DNA of 64,000 nucleotides from Halichondria panicea (taxonomy: Eukaryota > Porifera > Demospongiae > Suberitida > Halichondriidae). A program made the position numbers and the translations under genes. The number at the start of each line of letters is the position of its first letter. Within the stretch, counting starts at the first letter, position 1. Where the stretch lies: the NCBI RefSeq assembly GCF_963675165.1, contig NC_087377.1, forward strand, positions 11,580,632-11,644,631, in the 5' to 3' direction. This document shows, one piece after another, positions 9,932 to 22,137 of this stretch. The notes beneath the pieces are model-generated. The model was not told where the DNA came from. It saw only the letters and a list, made by a program, of their open reading frames with translations, and did not search any database.

Positions 9932-11058
9932 TCATTCAACATTAAGAGAAATGGTTTCTAAGCTAGGACGGTCATGAGCATGATAAGAAAGACATTCCTT
10001 AATTACATGGGCAAGTTCAGTTGACTTAATTACAATGGAGTTCATCTTCTTCATTATTCTACCTAATGAGTATATATCGCTCTGTGTGCTCTGTAAAACA
10101 AGCCCATCGCGGAGGTCTGGAGCTACTTGAGTGTGTTCTTTTATGTAAATAACTTTCTGTTCCTCGGTCAGGCAGTACTTCTTAGCATGCTTTTCTTTAC
10201 ATGCCTTTCCAAAATCCACAATACATGGCCGGATACATTCTAACAAAGTAGTCCCTAATACTACGTTGTCTACTTTAAGATCATTGTGAAGAATACTCAG
10301 CTTGTGCATGTATGATAGACCATCACAAATTTGGATCAGTATTTGCATCCATGTCTTAGGGCTTAATTTAATTTCGTTAGTCGAATACAAGGCAGAATAT
10401 AATGAAACTTGTTGCTGCTTCACGCTTACATTAGACATTACTAAAGCTCTCCTGGTGGAACAAATACCAAAACAGTGTGGTATATAAGGGCTGGAATTTA
10501 ATGTAAGTAATATACTGGCTTCATGCCTAATCGATTCGATTGAGGAGTCGGAAGTAAATGTTTTGACACAGACGTCAAAACACTCTTTAAAAATCATACG
10601 AGAGCATGTTCCAAACCGACCATTTCCTATATGAACATCACCACCCCCATCTGCTAAACATTTCTCACTTATCTCTGGAACTACAGTAACTCCTCGCATA
10701 ATATCAGCATTCGTACACATTCTTGGAGTTGCCTTGGGTAGACTGATTGCACTCGTCTTCATGGCTGCTGTTAGTAACTTTAGTGGTCGTTGGTGACTGC
10801 AGGATGTTCCCAGAGTTCCTGTCCGTAATTGCTTAGCTCGATACACGTTGAGTTCCCTGTATGAACAATATTATTTACTGGCTGTTAATCAGCAACTTAC
10901 AGTTTATAATCTATTGCCTTCTTCTTCCAATTCTGAACATTTTTCTCGGCACATTCAAGGCTCTTCTTCTCCATACACAGCTGCTTGCCAATTTTGTCAA
11001 CTCTAGCTTTTCGATTGAGCCTCTTGAGCTTGGATCTTGAGAATGTCTGGTCAGCCAT
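9932..11058 (-). CDS. Coiled-coil protein kinase
   Basis: Two exons on the minus strand: 11058-10901 (158 bp) and 10856-9932, with donor GTAAGT and acceptor ATACAG, giving 360 aa. Exon 1 is lysine- and glutamate-rich (KSLECAEKNVQNWKKKA) and probably a coiled coil. The kinase domain spans about 128-360: glycine loop IGNGRFGTC (130-138), Lys in CVKTF (about 151), a conserved Glu (about 165), catalytic loop HNDLKVDNV (243-251), metal-binding DFG (267-269), and DIYSLGRIM for helix F. HRD reads HND, and the APE site reads APD. The key Lys, Asp and Asp are present, so activity is plausible. It is convergent with the chromodomain gene and divergent from the DDE-like gene. It resembles the lineage-specific kinases expanded in sponges; the substrate is unknown. 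Confidence 0.78.
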
Positions 11059-11272
11059 TTTGTAATAAGTCTAAGAGAACCAGAGGTCGCAAAATACCCG
11101 CCATAATGCATCTGAGAAGTGTTATCATGCTATTGAATGAGTACTGTGGTTAATTTAGTGGGTGATAACACCGCAGCCTATTCACCCACCTACTCATATT
11201 GACATGGCTAATTAATTTTGTTACATAACAGCTCAAGGGACCTTTTGTTCCATTATCCCGGGCCTCCTAGCT

Positions 11273-13850
11273 ATGGCAGTAAACAAGCAGTCCAGAAGAG
11301 CAGAGAGCCTGTCCATCACCATCTCAAATTCAGCAAAGAAGTACTCTGACTTCAGCCACACAGAACCACAAGTACAGCCAAACTTCTCTCTCTCTATTCC
11401 TATCGAGTTGCTGCATCATTGGTACATGAACAAGAAGGCAGAAGAGACATTCATTAGCTTAGTTAATAGCATGGTAACAATAGTTAAACTAGCACAAAGC
11501 GATCGTCTGGAGAAAAGGCTTGCAGAACAAGCTAGCAAGGTAGCAAGAAGGATACGGGGGCTAAAAGGAAGAAGGAGGTATGCCGTACTTGCTGGAGAAT
11601 ACAACCTCTTCGTGCTTGATGGAGAAGCAGAATCGTATTCTGAAATTGAGCAGCAACTATCCACTGAATCTCCACAGCCAACAACAATCCCCGAAACAAG
11701 TAGACCTACCACAGCACACATCAACAAAGGCAAAAAAGTTCACGAGGTATCACCACGACAGGTAAAACGAAAGCTAGCACACTGTAAGAGCTCTGCAGAG
11801 CAAGCGCTTTGGTTTTGTGAATCATTCGGTCTTCAGCCAGAATCTTTAGAGCTACGCAAACAGACAGGATCTCCCATCAAATTCAATTTTTTATCTAGCC
11901 CATCTCACAAGCCACAACATCAAACGCCAGCTCTTTCACCAAACGATTCTGCGAGGGTACAGCAAGCTCTTTATGTACTTGACAGGTTTGCTGTGAGTGA
12001 CGAAGCTTATCATGAATTGAGCGTCGCATCTGATTTACCACCACTGTACCGAATCAAGGATGCTCGCCTCTCAATTAACAACTCTCTCGACATCCGACAT
12101 CTCGAAGGTCCTTATCCTGGTGCTTATAGACCACTGAAAGCTGCAATCCAGGAAGAGCTAGCTAAGATCGTAAGTAAAGAAGAAATTATACATTATTATT
12201 ATGGATTATTATTTTAGGTTCATTCAGGGAAAGCTATCACCCAACCAGTAAAAGTAAAACTCAGTGGTGACGGAGCCAGATTCACAAGATCATCCAATAT
12301 CATACTTCTCTCATTTGCATTTCCAGAAATTCAAGACAATGTTTTATCAGGCATGGGTAAGCTTAACAATAAAAATATTAAACGAGAAAGTGGTGAAAAT
12401 ATTTTTATATTGACATTCATACAGGCAATCATACTTTTGCTGGCCTAAAAGCCGAAGAGTCGTATGAAACAATTAGTTCAGGACTATCTGAGGTATTGAA
12501 GGAGTTGAACGACATCATTTCACACCCACTACTCACTGTTGATGAAACAGAGTACCGCCTTGAGTTTTTCCTGGGTAGTGATTACAAGGTGAGAATGTAT
12601 AGTTAATTACTGACTATAAAAATTGCATTATTAGTTTCTTTTACTGAGTATGGGCCTCAACAAAGCAACCTCTATGTACGCTTGTGTCTGGTGTACCATC
12701 AAGAAGGATGAAAGGTATATCTATAATTATTATGCTTAAACCTAGCTTCCCCATTTGCCGCTATAGGTGGGATATGTCAAAGGATAGGGCTGACTACACC
12801 GTAACAAATGCAAGAACATTGAGTTCCCTACAAGCAAAAGGCGCACTTCCCAGCAGTAAACCAGCAAGTGTACGACTAGGATCAATTACAACACCACTAC
12901 TGAACATAGAGCCAGACCATATAATACCCGATGAGCTACACCTACTCCTACGTATAGCTGACGTTTTAACAAGAAATCTCATTCTAGAGATAGTGGCATC
13001 TGCTAAACAAGACAGACAAGGAAACGCACATATACTCACTCACCTACAAACACTACAGACGATCGTTAAAGACTGTGGTATCACGTTCAGGGTATGGGAA
13101 GCAAGGGGTCCAGATGGCAAAGCTTCTGGACATTACGAATGGACATCACTGCAGGGGAACGACACCAAGAAGTTTCTGGAACGTCTCCCAGTGAGGTTTG
13201 CTGACCTACTGAAGGAAGAAATTCAAGCTAAAATGGCCCAACTTTGGACAGTGAGTACTAATTAAATTTCCCTTCGCATTTTACAAACATAATTATTTAT
13301 ATGGTCTGGCTCTGTAGGAATTTCTCTCTTTGTATAAGATGGTTTCTAGCTGGACTCCACCTCCCAGTGAAGTGGTTGAGCAAAAGGTATAGTGTTAGTT
13401 TACTAGTAGGGAGAACCATTGTATCTAATTTACTATAATCTATCATGATAGGCGAAAGACTGGATAAGGCTTTTCTTGAGCTTGAAGCACAAGTGTCAAG
13501 GGTTTCAGGAAAAGAATATTACGCCCTATATGCACACACTGGTCTTTCACTTCCCTTACTTTATTTCAAAATACGGAAATGTCAAGATGTTTAGTGGACA
13601 AGGTGAGTTCGAGTGTAAAGAGATAACATTTTAATCACCTTTTTCTCTAGGGGTGGAGAAAAATAATGATGACGCCAAGAGACACTACTTCTCCAGTAAT
13701 CTGCATGACCCAGTGGGGGAGGTTCTGAAAGCTGAAGCGAGAATAGACGAGACATCACAATTTAAGCGAAAGAAACGAAAGTACATACGAAAAACTCCAT
13801 TAGATTTAGTAGACATGAACAAACAGCCACGACTTGACTCTGAATCATGA
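11273..13850 (+). CDS. DDE-transposase-like protein, eight exons
   Basis: Exons 11273-12169, 12218-12356, 12425-12588, 12635-12714, 12767-13250, 13318-13386, 13452-13602, 13651-13850 give a continuous 727-aa frame. The N-terminal 160 residues are basic and probably bind DNA. From about 300 on: VKLSGDGARF (D317), FLGSDYKFLLLSMGLNKA (D398) followed by CVWC (C417, C420), IIPDELHLLLRI (D482, E483, H485), TPYMHTLVFHFPYF, and SGQGVEKNNDDAKRH (E664). This order (Asp; Asp-x-KFL then CxxC; HLxLR; late Glu) is shared by a family common in aquatic invertebrates and is reminiscent of RNase H-fold transposases of the RAG1/Transib or KDZ kind. An upstream exon ending near 11231 cannot be excluded. The frame is open throughout, so it may be active or domesticated. 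Confidence 0.7.
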
Positions 13851-14523
13851 TTAATTCTACCCAACATAATAATATAGTATACTATATATCCTGATAGATT
13901 GTAGACATTTACTATCTTCAAGTAAATGACTGCTAGCCTATACTTACTTGCAGCCATATACACTCACTTTACATTGCTGGTACATTGCGATTAATGGGGA
14001 ATTCCCCAAATTAGTGGCTCTACGCAGCTCTTGGGTATGTGTAGATACGATATGCGATACGTCATTGATAATTGTGGATTTTTTGACAAAACTGGACACA
14101 TTTTGGAACCGCTTAGTCCACTTTATATCGAGCAGCAGCCGCTTTAAGCAGCAGAGTAGGCCGTATATTTTTGCTGGCAATCGGCAAAAATGAAAATATA
14201 TGTGTAAGAATGCCGCAAATCAAACACAAAAATACAAAATAATCAAATTTTACAATACAATACACAAGACAAGCGCTGAAACATTGATCAACAAAAGCAG
14301 TTAGGGAACTTATACAAGCTGGCTGGCTAGCTTCTTGTGGGATTCCAAGGTTAGCTAAGATGTATTTCTTCTTCTTTGTATCGGCAAATCAACTGAAAGT
14401 AGCTCCCTACAAGGGAAAAAGGGAAGCATAGCCTTTGGTCTCATAAGAACACATATAAAATCATACCGTAATATACAGAAAATTACTAACTGATTTACTG
14501 ACATATTTTAATTGGTGTCCAGT
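13851..14523. other. Right flank of the large element, no gene
   Basis: AT-rich and without a supportable gene. Pieces of the terminal motif recur (ACATTGCTGG at about 13972, TTTGCTGGCAATC at about 14170), which may be subterminal repeats. Confidence 0.4.
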
Positions 14524-14537
14524 CATTGCTGGCAATG

Positions 14538-15301
14538 AACCCCATGAATGGAGCCTTTGAACCAGTCGCCAGCAGATTACCAGGATCCACAGTAACCATC
14601 CAGTGTGGCGATGGGTATGTGTCTGCTGTTACAATGGTGACATGTGAGGGTACACTGATGTGGAGTCCAGACCCTGAGGCTATTGAGTGTACATTACTAA
14701 CCACACCTACTCCTACAACTAGTGAGTTAAGCTCTTGGTTGTAGGAAATAAATACAAAATATCTTTACACAGCTCCTTCAATAAACTGCACAGCTTCCCT
14801 ATCCTCACCAAGGAATGGCACCATCAGTGATCATTCAGTACCAGCTATTCCCGGTACACAAGTGACCTTCCAGTGCGACGATGAACTGTTCCCTGAGGGA
14901 ATAATGACTGCTACCTGTCTAGCTACAGGAAAGTGGGACGAGGAGATCGTCTGCAGAGGCAAGTGTATTCATTACTTGAATACACTTGCTTGTAATAATA
15001 CTTTTCTCTTAAACAATCTACAGCTGCTCCTTGTAATTGTGCCAGCCTATCTGATGGGAGTCGATTTGATGCAGCTGTCTCCATCAGCGTGGTTGTCACG
15101 ACAGTTGTGTTCACAATTATTGGATTGTTGATAGGACTCTTGATCATGTATTTGCTCATGAAGGCAGTGTACTCCCCAGCAGCTAAAGAGCAAGCTAATG
15201 TAGGACCCACTATACCAGCTGGTCCTGTTTATGAGGAGGTGTCACCCAAAGAGGAGATTGAACTGAATACTAACCAGGCATATGGACCAGTAGGACTGTG
15301 A
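14538..15301 (+). pseudogene. Receptor B, 3' part (CCP1 end-CCP2-TM-tail)
   Basis: Continuation of the gene at 7005-7826: rest of the CCP1 exon 14538-14721, CCP2 exon 14773-14958, TM/tail exon 15024-15301, phase 1 throughout. CCP cysteines and tryptophans are intact. The CCP2-TM intron is GC-AG (GCAAGT). The TM helix runs from VSISVVVTTVVFTI to LLIMYLLM; two codons of the usual RKK anchor are missing (LLMKAVYSP). The tail keeps YEEV and YGPV. Apart from the insertion I see no lesion in either half. Confidence 0.85.
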
Positions 15302-15639
15302 AACTTCTGTTAATGTGCATGCTTGTGAACGATTTTAACAGCTGTAAACAGCAACATCTGTTCATTAAAAGCCATTACATCTTTTGTACTAAAAAAGAAG
15401 CCATATTGAACGAGTGGTGTAAGCTGCGCTGTGCTAATGCCTCTCGCCATGTTTAGCTTCGCTCAAAAACTAGAGTGTTATATATAACACTAAAATACAA
15501 AGCATACCAATACTTCTTTTAAAGTGATTATAAAAGAGGTATTAGTTTGCTTTGTATACTGTTATATTATTACTATGCCTCGGTGCGTATGCGCAAGCAA
15601 GGTATACGATATATAGTGTGTGTGTGTGTGTGTGTGTGG

Positions 15640-15670
<31 letters not shown>

Positions 15671-16430
15671 TGTGTCTTGTATGTAGACTGCTACAGCTGC
15701 TTAGGATCAATGGAGTGCAAGTAAGAGTTTCTATAGGCTTCTGGTAACATTTTCTTGGATTCTGATTCGTGGATTTAGTAATACTTCTTTCTCGAGTTAT
15801 GCCTGGTTTTATTACTGGGAATGCCATTGAAGCTTTTTCAGAAGAATGCGTAGCAAAATTTGTCCATGGAGTGTTGCTACTCTACTTATAGTAGTTACAT
15901 GTAGCTCTGCTAAAATGTTCATCATGATAATCATATCATGTGTGTACGTATTAGCAATATTAGCTAGTAGCTTTATATTGACACAGCATCAGCACCCGCG
16001 GTACTGTTGTAATTGTTGACAATGAACTATAGAAGAGGGAAACAGAAGTCTATCTATCTGATGGCTTGGTGAACTAGAACACTGAAGTGCTAACCCTCGG
16101 CTACTGACATGAATCTATACAAACCTAAAGCGTGTTACACAATAAATGCAGATGTATGTATGAGCATAAAAGCTGGCTAGTAAGCAGCAAGTAACAAGAG
16201 CAATGCGTTTTAGTGGTGCATGAGACATGCACTGTGGACTAGAATCACATCAAAGTCAGCAAAGAAACCTGGAGTCTTGTGGCTCCTGATATGCTCTGGA
16301 GCTAAAGAAGCAACAAACTACAATTCTAGCTTTCTACTTTAGGGACCCTGTTCCATTGCTCCTTGAGCTGATGAGATACAAAGATGTATACTCACAGTTA
16401 TTTTCTGACCGTCCCTATATATAATTATAG
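15302..16430. mobile_element. 3' flank plus ~0.5-kb element, copy 2
   Basis: The 3' flank repeats that of A, including a stem-loop at about 15485-15560. From 15575 to about 15988 lies another ATGCCTCGGTG element whose GT tract has expanded (about 15616-15673). From 15989 to 16430 nothing supportable is seen. Confidence 0.55.
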
Positions 16431-16950
16431 TCAACTGCACTGTACCTGCTGAGCCATGCAACGGTGCTATATTGGACTATGAGAGGTTGAATGAGACAGT
16501 GTTGGAGGGAACAGTGTTGACTTACCAGTGTGAAAATGGATTCTCACTGACTGGACCCAACACCATCACTTGCACTAATGCTGGAGTCTGGAGTACTAAG
16601 CCTAAGGCAATCGTGTGTGTACTTATGACTAAGGTGATGAGCTTTGTAATATTGTATACTATCTACTATCTCATTTCACAGTTTCTACTATCGCTCCCTT
16701 GTTCTCCACTTCTGCAACTGTCGCTGTCAGTGTGGTTATCACTTTCATTGTCACTCTAGTCATTGGATTCCTCACTGGACTCCTAGTGATGCATCTTTTC
16801 TCTCGTAAGAAGGCGGTGTACTTCCCGGCAACTGCAGGACAAGCTAACGCAGCGTCCACTACACCAGTTGGTCCTGTTTATGAGGAGGTGTCACCCAAAG
16901 AGGACATTGAACTCAACACAAACCAGGCGTACGGACCATTAGGACTGTGA
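16431..16950 (+). pseudogene. Receptor D: type 2, only CCP3 and TM left
   Basis: CCP3 exon 16431-16633 and TM/tail exon 16682-16950. No Ig, FN3 or other CCP exon precedes it in 1.1 kb. The CCP3 exon is 203 bp where intact units have 204: one base is missing in the last codons (ACTAAG against ACTGAAG), so the splice phase fails and the TM exon would be read out of frame. The TM exon itself is clean, with the tail YEEVSPKEDIELNTNQAY then GPLGL. A truncated, frameshifted copy. Confidence 0.78.
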
Positions 16951-17483
16951 CAGTTGTTCACTCTTAATTTTAATACAATAGCATGTATAATTATTTTTTG
17001 CTGTAAAACCTTATAATGTGGTTTTTCTGACTTCCTCAATCAGACTGAAATAGAATAAGTGGTGTGTTTCTTTATGCCTATGAACCAAGTGATCAAACTC
17101 GACAGTTATAATATAATTATGGCTTGGTGTGGTAGTATGTGCATTACACCATAGCTTTCAGCTATTGTTTTCCTTGCAACTTTCATTATTATTCATTGAG
17201 ACAATGTAAACAATACATGTAGCACTGCATCTGTTTGCATAAACTGATGAACAAAATTAATAACAAGAATTAATTATACAACTGCATGTTACTGTTCTGT
17301 CAGACTTGTCCATCCTGCAGCAAAAATAAATCACAGTACAATAAGTATTTGTAAGAAAAACAATTAATATTATTAACGTAACATTGACAAGTTGACAGCG
17401 CACGCTCCCGAGCTTCTAAAGCTGCTATTGCTAGCTAGGTACATCAACGCTCGCACCACAACATGGTTGAATTTTGAATTAAG
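16951..17483. other. Intergenic, no gene seen
   Basis: The first 200 bases resemble the 3' flanks of F, I and I' (a segment around 'cgacagttat' and 'cattacaccc'). No coding signal. Confidence 0.4.
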
Positions 17484-20400
17484 ATGGCCTTGATACTTCA
17501 AAGCCTGTACAAAACGGCAAGTGCAAGTAAGAATACAGTGAGCAGTATTAAAACTTATAATTAAATGCATGCATAATTTTGCAGATTCTGCTTTGATGTC
17601 TAGCGATGGCTTGGCCTGCCCCACTATCTCAGTGGTATTCACCTGCTCTGTTAATAGAAGTTCACTTTTGTGGGAAGTGGATCCTCCACCTGGCGTCGTT
17701 ACTGCACAGTTGACACAAGTGGTGTCTTCTGCTTCTACTGAGCTATTACAAATAGGGGTAGAACGTTTCATGTTTCAAGCAGCTAGAACTGAATTTAGTA
17801 GTAATAGCCTCACCTCCACCCTCACCACAGTCACTGAGGTGTCCTTGCTGAACGGCACCGTTGTGCGTTGTATTGGAGAAGCAACAGAATCCCTAACAAT
17901 CATTGTTGCAGGTGAGACATAATTATAATAGTTTTAATTGAGTACAACTGATCTCTTACAGAGCCACCCACTTCTCCATCAGCTCCAATGGTGGCTTCAC
18001 AACAAAACCAAATCAGTTCCTCTATTATCACTCTGGAGTGGGACCCTCCCTCCTCTACTGGTGGTGTGTCTGTCAGCTACGTCCTCACCATCTCCCCAAC
18101 ACCTCTCTCTGGGTCACCAGTCACCGTGGAGACCACCTCAGCACAGATAATCATCTCCTACAACAGTACACTCCCTACAATATGACCATCAGAGCTGACA
18201 ACTGTGCTGGCTCTAGTACTGATGTGATGGTGACAATTCCTTTTATTGGTTAGATATTACACGTACTAGCTTCACTGTACATTTAATTTAATGCATGCAG
18301 TTACCTGCCCTTCTAACCCACCACCTGCAAACAGAGTTACCATTGTTGGTACTCCTCCACTGCCTGCACTAGTAGGATCAACACTAAGCTTCACTTGCAA
18401 TGGAGAGACGGTATCAGCAACCTGTGAGAGTAATGGACGATGGTCACCTGACCCCGCCACATACGTCTGTCTCTCAGGTAGGTATATTCACTGTCATGAC
18501 TGTATACTATAGTCTTTTCTCAGATCTCACCTGTAGCTCTCCTGCTGCACCATCCAATGGCAGTGTGGATGTCAGTGGTGGGACACCACCCTTCTCACTG
18601 GGTTCAGAAGTCACCTATCACTGTGAGGATGGACTGTTCCCCCTTGATGTGAGGACCAGCACATGCACTGATGTGGGGGGTAGGGGAGAGTGGGTGGAGA
18701 ATCCTGGGAGCTTGGTGTGCAGGGAGAGGCCAGGTGAGGCAGCCAATTCCATTTCTTGTTTTTAAACTTTACTTCTTTATATGCAGCTAATTGCACAGTA
18801 CCCAAGGAGCCCTCCAACGGAACTATAGTGAACTATGAAAGCTAGAGGAGGTTGAATGAGACAGTGTTGGAGGGAACAGTGCTGACTTACCAGTGTGACA
18901 GTGGACTCTCATTGACTGGACCCAACACCATCACTTGCACTAATGCTGGAGTCTGGAGCACTGGGCCTGACACCATCGTGTGTGTGTCACCAACTGAAGG
19001 TAACCCAAGACTCGTAGGCGAACATGGGTTTTAATAGTCTCTTGTTACCCGAGGCCGTGCCGCGGCCAGCGGGTATAGTAGTCCGTTGTCTGTTTGCGTA
19101 TTCTGAGTCTACTCACCTGGATATCATAGTTGTTTTGGAAGGCTTCTTCGCTGACTCTCTTAGTTTTGCTGTGCTGTCCAACTCAGTCATATACTACTGC
19201 ATTTATTGTACATGTATATCACTCCTCTGGTTTCTATATCTTGTCTTTAGTGTTCTAGTCTGTCTGTCTGTTTACCTGTGTATTTTGAGTCCGCTCACCT
19301 GGCTGCCATATAATTATAGCGATTCTTTTGCAGCATGGATAGCCTCAACACAAAAAGTTCAGTTCAGTTATTGGAGTGGTTGCTTTGAATGAAAGCGAGC
19401 AAATCTTACCCTGCACGCGTTTAGGTATACAATGTATACGTATATACATGAGCCTAAAAAAAGCATTAATTTGAGGCGCGCCAGTATGATTGTACTATAT
19501 ATACTACACAGCCATGTGCATGGAGCTTCTTGGGAAGGCTGGCTCTGCTGTGATCAGTGGCGTGTCTATAAGGCGTGAGCATGCACCCCCCCCCTGGCCT
19601 ACCAGACAACTATGAAAATAATCTAGCTATCAGCACTGGCTGTGCAGCTCTATCGAGGCAAACTATATTGGCTCAAGTCATGGCCACACCCAAATTGACA
19701 ATTGATGCATGCACAAATGAGCATTGGCAATAATTATTATTATTTAATCATGACACTGCAATTTGTTTCCCCTTGTCTAATTAACGATGGGGCATAAAAT
19801 TTCAGCTACATGCATGCTGTGCACGCGGCCTTGAGCACCCACCTACTTCAATGCCCGTAACAGTCAAGGACTTAGTGCTTGTCAGATGCATGTGTTAGCT
19901 TAGTTACAATCAGTATATATAATTATACGTAACCACACTCATGTTGTATAATATACAATGTCACATGCTCCAGGGTTTGCAGCGACATTGAAGTTACCAC
20001 ACACTATTTTTCATCCTCAAAATTTAGGAAAATCACTCGTGCAAAATAAAAGCAAATATTTTTCTAGGAGGGGACCCCCCCGCTCTACCAACGGCTAATT
20101 TGGCGCTCGGATGCAAGCGTCCTATATTTAAGCTAATCACCCCCTTAATATTTGAAAACCATATTTTCACCCGCTTGGGCAAATTCCCCTGATATGCATA
20201 TATATAACATTCCGGACTTCTTTGCTGACTCTGCTGTGCATGATCCTATAGCTATATATATTATTATAGTCCCATGCATGCATGCATAAGTCTGACCATG
20301 CACCACCATCTACAGTGGTGTCTAGTGGCACCACAGCCGTTTTCAAATTAATTATAAATTATTATTCTGGTTGTCTTCTGCATGACTATATATATATAGA

Positions 20401-20728
20401 CCTTAATTCATTGTCCTCTGTGAATTGCTGCTATAGGTTTCCATGATACATTAAAATTAATTCTGCGGTTTTCCCAGAGCCTGTCACATAATTATAATAT
20501 TGGTATAACAACACAGTACTCTGGTTGTGATATACTAGTGCTCTATAGTTGTTATCCCTATGCCAATCCTCCACAGCCCCGACTGTGACAGCTGCTGCCA
20601 CACTATCAACTGGTGTAACTGTTGCCATCAGTGTTATTATTACTTTCGTTGCGTCTACTCTAGCTCCTTTCACCCAAAGAGGAGATTGAACTGAACACTA
20701 ACCAGGCGTATGGACCATTAGGACGGTG
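17484..20728 (+). pseudogene. Receptor E: type 2 with several lesions
   Basis: Exons: signal 17484-17526, Ig 17585-17911, FN3 17962-18248, CCP1 18301-18477, CCP2 18524-18733, CCP3 18787-18999, TM 20577-20728 after a 1.6-kb intron. Three lesions: five extra bases in FN3 (tacaac-agtac-actccc) shift the frame; nine extra bases in CCP3 bring an in-frame TAG (NYES-stop); and the TM exon lacks the part coding for the end of the helix, the anchor and YEEV, so it jumps from ASTLAPF to a shifted tail. The Ig, CCP1 and CCP2 exons are intact. The TM exon start (TAAATLSTGVTVAIS) and long last intron are shared with J, its closest relative here. Confidence 0.8.
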
Positions 20729-22137
20729 AAACTTTGTGCTATTAATATTATTATTTTCTAGCCAGTATTATGTAGCTAGTGTTCATCTATAGATTGGTAA
20801 TGATTTGTTTGACAATAATAATTATAGCACATTCATTAATAATATCAACAAAGAAACGAGTACACATTGTTCAGTTACTGTTCTGTCAACCACCTATATA
20901 CAGTGAAAAGGAAGTGCATCATTACATAAGAAAAATAAGCAATTGCAATGTACTTGTATAAGCTACACACATGTAGACAGTCTGCCATTACGCAAAGATT
21001 CACGTTGGATTGTGTTGTTACAGGGTGAGGTGAGACAGCTAGTCCACTCCAGCAGGCTGTACCAGGCATTGTCACTGCTCTGTATAGGCACTCCTGCATG
21101 GTATAGGTGTGTGTGTGTGTGAGGGGGGGGAGACATGTAAACTAGAGCATTGAAGTGCAAACCCTCGGCTGGTAACATGATTATAGAAACCAGAAAAGTG
21201 GTATAATGCAGTGCATGTAGTAATGTATGTCTAGCAACTCAGGAGCAATAAAACAAACCAGACTGGCCGGAGGCATGTATGCTGAAACATTTAAGAACAG
21301 AGTTTTAGTGGTACATAAGACATGCACTGTGGACTAGGTCCTAGTCTAGGATCACAGTAAAGAAGCCTGGAGTCTTAGAGAAGTATGGCTGCTGGAGTAG
21401 GATCCCCATGCAGAGTCAGCTAACAGAGAATCAACAAACCAGTCACAATTCTAGCTTTCTATTGTAGTGACCCTTTTCCACTGTTCCTGGTACAGGATCA
21501 CTTCAGCTGTAAATACGTAGGGTATCTCGAATAAAGGCCGCATGCAGTTAGCTAGCTGCAACACACAAGTTCAAGCTTCTCGCTAGCCTCGACTCCAGCC
21601 CCTTGAATAGTGGGCCTGGTATTTACTGTTGGCGCGTGGGTGGACAATTAATTTATTATTTACCGTATTTTATCTCATTGAACGTTAAAACAGTATTTTA
21701 TCTTATTGTGATAAAGAACAGAAAAAAGAAAAAAGAGAGGCTACCTCTCTGTATATACTGTAGACAGAGACAGCTAAGTAAAATATCAGCTCTGTAGATT
21801 TATTCATTAACTTGAGGCTCGGATCGGATACACACTCAGGCGACAAGTTAATCTCATAAGAAATTAGTTAAACCTGTGGGTAAAAAATAAATGTGGATAA
21901 GTGCAGTGGCTGTGACGTAACATAATGTGAGGACTACTTATTGATTTACACAATAGATTTACCATTGAAAGCACTATCCATTAATACACACTCAAGCAAC
22001 AAGTCCGGATACACACTCAAGCAACAAGTCCCTCGGATCGGATACACACAAGTCCCTCGGATTGTAAACACATTCAGGCCACACAGTTCTCGGATCAGAT
22101 ACCACGTACTTACTCTGTGACCAATTTTCGGCAAATG
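20729..22137. other. Intergenic repeats
   Basis: No gene. About 20998-21095 is a decayed copy of the minus-strand exon seen at 45283-45395. Around 22000-22080 a short motif 'ggatacacactcaagcaacaagtc' recurs in tandem (about three imperfect copies). Nothing else is supportable. Confidence 0.4.

Larger units (their letters stand above)
7827..14537. mobile_element. 6.7-kb gene-carrying element inside receptor B
   Basis: The borders come from the interrupted CCP1 exon: the receptor frame stops at 7826 and resumes at 14538. The ends are an inverted repeat, CATTGCCAGCAAT at 7827 against ATTGCTGGCAATG at 14525-14537, each itself nearly palindromic. No target duplication is visible: exon pieces add to exactly the expected length. 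Inside are a 54-bp-arm foldback, an unknown minus ORF, a chromodomain gene, a minus-strand coiled-coil kinase gene and an eight-exon DDE-transposase-like gene. I infer a DNA transposon or a composite insertion; the class is not recognised. Confidence 0.7.

Noticed and set aside
11416-11733. Minus-strand ORF of 105 codons
   Set aside because: Lies antisense within exon 1 of the DDE-like gene; no domain signal.
7827-14537. Helitron, suggested by the lack of target duplication
   Set aside because: No Rep/helicase gene is seen, the target is C-A not A-T, and both ends are inverted repeats; not supported.
17938-18150. Alternative plus frames over FN3 exons (for example with LLYWWCVCQL), also near 35.8, 51.2 and 57.7 kb
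   Set aside because: Other-frame readings of a repeated FN3 exon; the VSVSYVLTISPTPLS frame carries the domain.
19024-19392. 122-codon plus ORF after E's CCP3
   Set aside because: It lies in E's last intron and its sequence partly recurs in J's last intron without the frame; no motif.
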